20,271 nucleotides of DNA, taken from assembly GCA_947629295.1 (NCBI GenBank), contig CANRDH010000011.1, forward strand, positions 1 through 20,271, given 5' to 3'. A program made the position numbers and the translations under genes. Under the pieces are notes generated by a model. It made no database searches and had not been told where the DNA came from. It worked only from the letters and a program-made list of their open reading frames with translations. Origin of the DNA: an uncultured Clostridia bacterium (GTDB lineage Bacteria; Bacillota; Clostridia; Oscillospirales; Acutalibacteraceae). Positions 15,534 to 20,271 of the stretch are shown here, one piece after another; positions within the stretch are counted from its first letter, which is position 1; each line of letters begins with the position of its first letter.

Positions 15534-16450
15534 CCCTTCTACCTAGCCAGAAGCTAACGATAGGCGAATTATTCGTTTCTCTCGCCGCAGGACTGATGCT
15601 GTATTTACTGCCGAATGACGCAAAAAAACAATTTGAATCCGAAGCCATTTGCATAGGCTTTGTCTTTCTTATTTCGCTTGTGATAATTGTAGCAATGTTT
15701 ATCATAATAAAGCGATATGAGGCGATAGGCACGGCTCTTATGACATTGTCTTCACTTCAGCTTTTAAATATTGTAATATCCGTTATAAGCGGTATAGCTT
15801 CAAGAGGAAGCGAATACTGGCCTAACCTTACGGAATATAATATCATATGTATGTTTGTACTGTGGGCTGTTCCGTTTGCCTTTGCTTTGGCAACAAGACT
15901 TCTTACAAACGAAGCCGCAGATTCTAACGATTTACGCCGCAGCTTTATTAGGTTCATGTCGCTTAGTATGGGTTCGCTGCTTATAATATACGGTATTATT
16001 CTGATATTGAAGATGATTATTCCGATACCGCCCAATATGCAGGGTGAAAGGGAATTTTATATTATGCCTCTTGCTCATATAGGTGAGTGTTTCAAAGACT
16101 CGAAAAACGGAAGTGTTATACAACTTATATTGGACGGAATAATACTCTTACCTCTGTCATTCTATCTTTCTGTGCTTATTCCCCGTTTCAGAATCCTGCA
16201 CGGTATTATTCTGGGAATAATACTCGGCGCAGCAATAGAGGGTATGCAGTTTTTATTTGATACAGGCACGGCATACCTTGACGATGTATTTCTGTATATT
16301 ATCGGGGCTGTACTCGGTATATGCATAAAATACGCTCTCAACGGTCTGCGCTCCATATTGTCGGGCGGCAAAGACAACTGTATGCTGAGTCTTGAATACA
16401 TCCCCCTCCCCAAAAAGAACAGGGGCGAGGCTCAGGTCATAGAGGAATAG
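15530..16450 (+). CDS. VanZ-family integral membrane protein
   Basis: The 306-residue protein has about seven hydrophobic segments (near residues 10-28, 40-60, 68-88, 103-122, 142-164, 200-218 and 255-278). The C-terminal half matches the VanZ fold through the signature GAAIEGMQFLFDTGTAYLDDVFLYIIGAVLG, which keeps the E-x2-Q...DD...G pattern. The name comes from the teicoplanin-resistance accessory VanZ, but most chromosomal relatives have no known function, and resistance should not be inferred: no van genes are near. The cytoplasmic tail after residue 285 is charged. The start has AGGAGG 8 bases upstream and overlaps the ruvX stop. It is the last gene of the operon, before a hairpin terminator. 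Confidence 0.85.
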   Translation: MTLLPSQKLTIGELFVSLAAGLMLYLLPNDAKKQFESEAICIGFVFLISLVIIVAMFIIIKRYEAIGTALMTLSSLQLLNIVISVISGIASRGSEYWPNLTEYNIICMFVLWAVPFAFALATRLLTNEAADSNDLRRSFIRFMSLSMGSLLIIYGIILILKMIIPIPPNMQGEREFYIMPLAHIGECFKDSKNGSVIQLILDGIILLPLSFYLSVLIPRFRILHGIILGIILGAAIEGMQFLFDTGTAYLDDVFLYIIGAVLGICIKYALNGLRSILSGGKDNCMLSLEYIPLPKKNRGEAQVIEE

Positions 16451-16508
16451 CCGGCGCAGGACCCGCATAAAACCTCAAATAGTCTTTATACTGATGAATA
16501 ATAAGTAA

Positions 16509-16549
16509 ACCCGGCCGTAACACACAACAAAGTAATGTTACGGTCGGGT
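16509..16549. terminator. Hairpin terminator between convergent vanZ-like gene and ispE
   Basis: The arms at 16509-16521 (ACCCGGCCGTAAC) and 16537-16549 pair over 13 positions with one G-U wobble around a 15-base loop. Neither side has a perfect T tract: the minus-strand exit reads TTTACTTATTATT and the + strand exit ATTAAGTTTATAAG. It sits midway between two converging stop codons, which supports a bidirectional role. Confidence 0.7.
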
Positions 16550-16575
16550 GATTAAGTTTATAAGGTGTTAAATTA

Positions 16576-16613
16576 CGGTACGGTGAAACACATATTCCGG
16601 AGCGTGTGTACCG
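16576..16613. repeat. Second inverted repeat downstream of ispE
   Basis: CGGTAC (16576-16581) and GTACCG (16608-16613) are perfect inverted arms, extended inward by ACAC (16588-16591) and GTGT (16604-16607) after a one-sided 6-base bulge. It begins 12 bases beyond the ispE stop and could help stabilise or end that message. No T tract follows, so I do not call it a terminator. Confidence 0.4.
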
Positions 16614-16625
16614 GCACTGCGCCGC

Positions 16626-17528
16626 TCATTCAAAAATAGATGTAAATATGCCCGGATTTATCTGCTTCGGGCCGTGTGGAACAGGCTTCAGAATATAAAT
16701 ATTCCCGTATCTGTCACGCAGCTCCTGCCGGCTGTCCTCAGCTTTGTCATCATCATCAAATATTCCGAATACGGTCGAGCCGCTCCCCGTCATTATAGCT
16801 CCGTATGCACCGCAGTCCTTCATGACATTTTTGATTTCCTCAACTTCCGCAATACCCGAAATCTCCTCGAATTTATTGTACATATTCCTTGCCATAGCTC
16901 TTACGTTCCCGTTGCATATTGCGTCCACTACCGCATCGGGACTTTTTATATTGTCATATCCTATCATATCTGATTTCAGATATGCCTCTTTTGTGGAAAT
17001 TTCAAAATCCGGCTTGATTGCAACTATGGTGCAATCCGGCATATCGGGAAGCGGACTTAATATCGTTCCTATCCCGGTCGCGTTCATCGTTCCTCCGTAA
17101 ATGCAAAACGGCACGTCCGCTCCGACCTTCTCCCCTATTTCGGCCATTTCGTCCACGCTTAAGCCTGCTTGAAGCATTTCATTAAGCGCAAAAATAACCG
17201 CCGCCGCGTCAGTACTTCCTCCTGCCATACCGGCACCGTACGGAATACGCTTTTTTATCTTTATACCTACCTCCATTTTTTGAATACCTGTATATTCAAA
17301 AAACTTTTCCGCCGCAATATAGGCTGTATTTTCATTTGTGCAGGGGATATTTTCATCTGTGCAGCTAACGCTTATTCCGCTTCCTACCTCATCAACAGAA
17401 ACCGTAACATCATCATACAGCGATACAGTTTGCATCACTGTATTTATGAGGTGATATCCGTCGTTCCTTTTGCCTGTTATATCCAGAAAAAGATTAAGCT
17501 TTGCGGGGGAAGCAACTGTCATACGCAT
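16626..17528 (-). CDS. ispE: 4-diphosphocytidyl-2-C-methyl-D-erythritol kinase IspE
   Basis: The 300-residue GHMP kinase carries out the ATP-dependent step of the non-mevalonate isoprenoid pathway. Motifs in order are ASPAKLNLFLDITGKR with Lys10, DGYHLINTVMQ (23-33), the ATP loop PYGAGMAGGSTDAAA (96-110), and GADVPF with the likely catalytic Asp138. The third GHMP motif, IMTGSGSTVFGIF, lies about residues 244-256. The length is normal. The ribosome binding site is modest (AAAGG about 12 bases upstream), and a second ATG two codons on is possible. It follows the aminotransferase by 38 bases, so it is probably the last gene of the lrp-aminotransferase-ispE message. Confidence 0.96.
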   Translation of the reverse strand: MRMTVASPAKLNLFLDITGKRNDGYHLINTVMQTVSLYDDVTVSVDEVGSGISVSCTDENIPCTNENTAYIAAEKFFEYTGIQKMEVGIKIKKRIPYGAGMAGGSTDAAAVIFALNEMLQAGLSVDEMAEIGEKVGADVPFCIYGGTMNATGIGTILSPLPDMPDCTIVAIKPDFEISTKEAYLKSDMIGYDNIKSPDAVVDAICNGNVRAMARNMYNKFEEISGIAEVEEIKNVMKDCGAYGAIMTGSGSTVFGIFDDDDKAEDSRQELRDRYGNIYILKPVPHGPKQINPGIFTSIFE

Positions 17529-17566
17529 AAATTGTACAACCTTTCGTTAAAATATTGAAAATTCTG

Positions 17567-18760
17567 TTATTCCGTGCTCCCTGCATCTGATTGGTCAATC
17601 GAATACAGGAATCTTTCTATCCTTTCGAGCGCCTCTTTGATATGATTGAGTGAATATGAATAGGATACTCTTGCAAAGCCCTCTCCACATTCTCCGAATG
17701 CCGTTCCGGGGACAATAGCTACGTGCTGTGAATGTATAAGCTCCTCACAGAAATGCTCCGAGGTCAAACCCGATACTTTAATACTCGGGAATACATAAAA
17801 CGCACCCTCAGGCTCAAAGCATTTAAGACCCATTTTACAGAATCCGTCTACTATAAATCTTCTTCTTATATCATATTCCTCACGCATATGTTCTATGTCG
17901 CTGTCGCCGTGCTTAAGGGCCTCAACTGCGGCATATTGTGACGTTGTAGGCGCGCTCATTATTGCATACTGATGAAGCTTTGTCATCTGTGATATAATCG
18001 GCTCAGGCCCGAGCGCATAGCCGAGCCTCCAGCCGGTCATTGCATAGGATTTAGAGAATCCGCTTACAACAACGGTTCTCTCCCTCATACCCTTTATATT
18101 GGCGAATGAAACGTGCCTCTCCCTGCCGTATGTAAGCTCTCCGTATATCTCATCGGAAAGCACGATTATATTATACTTTTCAATTACTTTTGCAATCTCC
18201 TCAAGATGCTCTCTCCTCATGACCGCACCGGTCGGATTATTCGGAAAAGGCAGAATAAGAAGCTTTGTTTTGGGAGTTATAGCCTCCTCAAGCTCTTTAG
18301 CGGTAAGCCGAAATTCATTTTCCGACCTTGTTTTTATTATAACAGGCACCCCCCCTGCCATCATTGTCATAGGCTCATAGCATACAAATGACGGTTGGGG
18401 TATCAGCACCTCGTCGCCGCTGTCGATTAGTGTTCGTATACAGAGATCTATCGCTTCGGAACCGCCTACGGTTACAAGTATTTCCTCTCCGGAATCATAT
18501 TCAACATCAAAACGCCGGGAAAAATAATTGCTTATCTGCGCTCTCAGTTCGGAAAATCCTTTATTCGGAGAATACCATGTTCTCCCCCTTCTGAGGGATT
18601 CTATTCCCTCCTGACGAACGTGCCACGGAGTAGTAAAATCGGGTTCGCCGATACTCAGTGAAATAACATGGTCCATTTCATTTGCTATATCAAAAAATCT
18701 TCTTATTCCGGAAGGTTTAAGCTCCTGTATTTTTTTATTCAGCAAGGTGGTATAATCCAT
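17567..18760 (-). CDS. Class I/II PLP-dependent aminotransferase (aspartate/aromatic type)
   Basis: The 397-residue fold-type I aminotransferase has the PLP Schiff-base lysine Lys237 in SGFSKSYAMTGWRLGY, NNPTG at 174-178, SDEIY at 202-206 and a C-terminal substrate-carboxylate Arg in FARVSYS. The N-terminal SIGEPDFTTP motif is typical of the subgroup holding AspC-like, PatA-like and aromatic aminotransferases. It acts in the cytoplasm and passes the amino group between amino and keto acids; exact substrates cannot be told by eye. Its ATG overlaps the stop of the Lrp-type gene as TAATG, so regulator and enzyme are translationally coupled, suggesting the regulator responds to an amino acid related to its substrate or product. 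Confidence 0.92.
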   Translation of the reverse strand: MDYTTLLNKKIQELKPSGIRRFFDIANEMDHVISLSIGEPDFTTPWHVRQEGIESLRRGRTWYSPNKGFSELRAQISNYFSRRFDVEYDSGEEILVTVGGSEAIDLCIRTLIDSGDEVLIPQPSFVCYEPMTMMAGGVPVIIKTRSENEFRLTAKELEEAITPKTKLLILPFPNNPTGAVMRREHLEEIAKVIEKYNIIVLSDEIYGELTYGRERHVSFANIKGMRERTVVVSGFSKSYAMTGWRLGYALGPEPIISQMTKLHQYAIMSAPTTSQYAAVEALKHGDSDIEHMREEYDIRRRFIVDGFCKMGLKCFEPEGAFYVFPSIKVSGLTSEHFCEELIHSQHVAIVPGTAFGECGEGFARVSYSYSLNHIKEALERIERFLYSIDQSDAGSTE

Positions 18761-19251
18761 TATACTATCATACTCCTTTGATCATCGTCTTCGCTTTCCT
18801 CATGGAAAGCCACTCCGCCCTGTTTATATGTATTCAGTACGAAATTTGTCGCCGTACCTATAACTGCGTCGAGGGTGGAAAGTCTTTTTGAAACAAATTC
18901 GGCAATTTCCTGTATAGTACTTCCCCTGACCATTGCGATAAGGTCATATCGGGAGGAGGCGGCAAGATATACATTCTCCACGTTTTCATATGACATTACT
19001 ATTTTAGCTATATCGTCAAAGCCGGTTTCAGCCTTTGGCGTAACTTTAAGCTCTATTATAGCCCTTACTCCCGAATCAGGAAGCTTTTCCCAATCAATAA
19101 GTGTTTTCGTACCCTTTATTATACCCTTATTCTTATATTCCTCAATCTGTTGCCTGACCGTCTGTTCACTCTCACCGAGCATAGCAGCAAGCTGGGCAGG
19201 TGTAAAATCCGCATTTTCATTCAAAAGTTCCAAAAGCTTATACATAATCAT
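18760..19251 (-). CDS. Lrp/AsnC-family transcriptional regulator
   Basis: The 163-residue protein has an N-terminal winged helix-turn-helix (residues about 1-50, with FTPAQLAAMLGESEQTVRQQ as the helix-turn-helix). The AsnC/Lrp ligand-binding, oligomerising domain follows (about 62-140; AIIELKVTPK, VENVYLAASSRYDLIAMVRG). The last about 20 residues are a charged tail (HEESEDDDQRSMIV). Such proteins form octamer-like assemblies and sense amino acids. ATG 19251 is used; a second ATG at 19245 is nearly equal, since GGGG lies 4 or 10 bases before them. A perfect consensus promoter lies just upstream and a palindrome overlaps its -35 box, consistent with autoregulation. The downstream coupled aminotransferase is the likely target operon. 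Confidence 0.92.
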   Translation of the reverse strand: MIMYKLLELLNENADFTPAQLAAMLGESEQTVRQQIEEYKNKGIIKGTKTLIDWEKLPDSGVRAIIELKVTPKAETGFDDIAKIVMSYENVENVYLAASSRYDLIAMVRGSTIQEIAEFVSKRLSTLDAVIGTATNFVLNTYKQGGVAFHEESEDDDQRSMIV

Positions 19252-19280
19252 CTGACCCCATTCCTTGATTAAATACCTAT

Positions 19281-19309
19281 ATTATATATCAAATTGCCAT
19301 TTGTGTCAA
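19281..19309 (-). promoter_or_regulatory. Perfect consensus sigma-A promoter for the lrp-like operon
   Basis: On the minus strand, TTGACA (19304-19309) and TATAAT (19281-19286) are exact consensus hexamers with a 17-base spacer. The predicted transcript begins near 19274, about 23 bases before the ATG, so the leader is short. Confidence 0.9.
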
Positions 19310-19319
19310 TTCGGAATTG
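19307..19319. repeat. 13-base palindrome overlapping the lrp-like -35 box, possible operator
   Basis: CAATTC-G-GAATTG is a perfect 6-base inverted repeat about one central base. Its left arm shares three bases with the -35 hexamer (19304-19309). It is the only perfect palindrome noticed in the intergenic region shared with panB. Lrp/AsnC proteins commonly bind short AT-rich palindromes, so autoregulation is plausible. Confidence 0.4.
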
Positions 19320-19388
19320 GGAATAATTGTGAAAATGCAGTGAAGGTTTGCTGAAATAGCTCACATATTTTAGATTGCACTCCGGTAC

Positions 19389-19422
19389 TTGAAATTCCCG
19401 GAAATTTATGTCATACTATAAT
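19389..19422 (+). promoter_or_regulatory. Weak candidate promoter region for panB
   Basis: An exact TATAAT at 19417-19422 lies about 50 bases before the panB ATG, but the nearest -35-like sequence, TTGAAA (19389-19394), is 22 bases away. Reading the -10 as TACTAT (19414-19419) gives a 19-base spacer. Neither arrangement is good, so the exact boxes are uncertain. Confidence 0.3.
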
Positions 19423-19471
19423 AAGTATTGTATCCGTTAGGAACAGTAACATCAAAAAGGGAGTCTTTATT

Positions 19472-20271
19472 ATGAAAAATACAGTTTCTACCCTACTTTC
19501 GCAGAAGCAATCGGGGGAAAAAATTACGATGCTTACCGCTTACGATTATACGACCGCACGGATAGAGGATGAATGCGGTGTAAATGCTATACTTGTAGGG
19601 GATTCGCTAGGTATGGTTATGCTAGGATATGAAAATACCCTGCCTGTTACAATGGAGGATATGCTCCACCATACAAAAGCAGTTTCAAGGGGGGCGGAAA
19701 ATGCCTTTGTCGTTGCAGATATGCCATTTATGTCATATCAGACAAGCGTTTATGATGCCGTGGTAAATGCAGGGCGGCTAATAAAAGAGGGCGGAGCTCA
19801 GGCTGTCAAGATAGAGGGCGGTGCTGAGGTATGCGAGCAGATAAGAGCTATAGTCGACGCTTCAATACCCGTTGTAGGTCATCTCGGTCTTACTCCGCAG
19901 TCGGTAAATGTTTTCGGCGGCTTCAAGGTTCAGGGAAAAAATTATGAGCGTGCGGCAAAAATTATAGACGACGCACTTCTTATTCAGCAAGCGGGTGCCT
20001 GTGCCGTTGTGCTTGAATGTATCCCGGCAAGTCTTGCAGAGATTATAACAAACGAGCTTACAATTCCCACAATAGGAATAGGAGCCGGAAATGCCTGTGA
20101 CGGTCAGGTGCTTGTATATCAGGATATGCTTGGTCTTACAACAGGTCATACTCCGAAGTTTGCTAAAAAATTTGCCGATGCAGGCGCCCTTATTCGTGAG
20201 GGTTTCAGTGCCTATATACAGGAAACAAAATCGGGAAGCTTCCCGGCAGATGAACACACATATTCCATTGA
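19472..20271 (+). CDS. panB: 3-methyl-2-oxobutanoate hydroxymethyltransferase PanB (3' end cut by window)
   Basis: PanB transfers a hydroxymethyl group from methylene-tetrahydrofolate to ketoisovalerate, the first committed step of pantothenate and CoA synthesis. About 266 residues are visible in an open frame to the window edge; the family is usually 260-280 residues, so only a few are missing. Motifs seen are MLTAYDYTTARI, the metal-binding Asp in VGDSLGMVMLGYENTLPVTM and VVADMPFMSYQ, then KIEGG, VGHLGLTPQS, and LECIPASLA with the conserved Glu, and IGIGAG. The start is ATG 19472, with AAGGGAG 7 bases upstream. It is divergent from the Lrp-type regulator. The usual partners panC and panD would be expected downstream, outside the window. 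Confidence 0.95.
   Translation, partial: MKNTVSTLLSQKQSGEKITMLTAYDYTTARIEDECGVNAILVGDSLGMVMLGYENTLPVTMEDMLHHTKAVSRGAENAFVVADMPFMSYQTSVYDAVVNAGRLIKEGGAQAVKIEGGAEVCEQIRAIVDASIPVVGHLGLTPQSVNVFGGFKVQGKNYERAAKIIDDALLIQQAGACAVVLECIPASLAEIITNELTIPTIGIGAGNACDGQVLVYQDMLGLTTGHTPKFAKKFADAGALIREGFSAYIQETKSGSFPADEHTYSI

Noticed and set aside
15530..16450. Glycopeptide resistance suggested by the VanZ-family gene
   Set aside because: No vanA/B ligase, VanX or VanH genes are in the window, and most chromosomal VanZ-family proteins have no resistance role.

Overview
The window looks like ordinary core chromosome of an endospore-forming member of the Clostridia, plausibly an Oscillospirales/Ruminococcaceae-type anaerobe. 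The evidence is gene content: a spoIIA operon (anti-anti-sigma, anti-sigma, sigma-F), SpoIVA, and the clostridial SpoIVA partner SipL in place of Bacillus SpoVID. There is also an oxygen-labile-type two-subunit fumarase, an NAD-linked PyrK/PyrD dihydroorotate dehydrogenase, Gram-positive ribosome binding sites and consensus sigma-A promoters. The genus assignment is inference. No tRNA, rRNA, insertion sequence, prophage or CRISPR array was recognised.

Layout, left to right. (1) A fumarase beta subunit on the + strand (7-540) is followed by a gene-poor gap and a bidirectional terminator. (2) A minus-strand sporulation block (5355 down to 831) carries spoIIAA-spoIIAB-sigF, then, behind a probable sigma-E promoter, sipL-spoIVA. 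(3) cdaA-cdaR (7733 down to 5570) encodes cyclic-di-AMP synthase and its regulator, bounded by its own promoter and a strong terminator. (4) A minus-strand gene run (11998 down to 7825) carries a Nudix/winged-helix protein, an OmpR-type response regulator, a sensor kinase, nrdR and an amidohydrolase. It is headed by a perfect TTGACA-N17-TATAAT promoter that overlaps an inverted repeat. (5) Divergently, a tightly packed + strand operon (12223-16450) carries dCMP deaminase, pyrK, pyrD, a histidine phosphatase, ruvX and a VanZ-family membrane protein. (6) A minus-strand operon (19251 down to 16626) carries an Lrp/AsnC regulator, a class I aminotransferase and ispE, again behind a perfect consensus promoter. 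(7) Divergent panB (pantothenate synthesis) runs off the right edge.

How the genes fit together. The sporulation block pairs the forespore switch with the mother-cell coat scaffold. SpoIIAA and SpoIIAB control sigma-F, while SpoIVA and SipL are expected to be made in the mother cell, so the switch of cell type falls between 3947 and 3862. Around 9-14.5 kb, two putative nucleotide-responsive regulators (an NrtR-like Nudix protein and NrdR) lie opposite dCMP deaminase and the last redox step of UMP synthesis, which may form a nucleotide-metabolism neighbourhood.

Nothing here is convincingly a new biological system. The observations most worth a second look are the sigma-F that lacks its usual N-terminal region, the sipL-spoIVA pairing, the Nudix-HTH protein with an intact catalytic box and a possible self-operator, and the palindrome on the lrp promoter.
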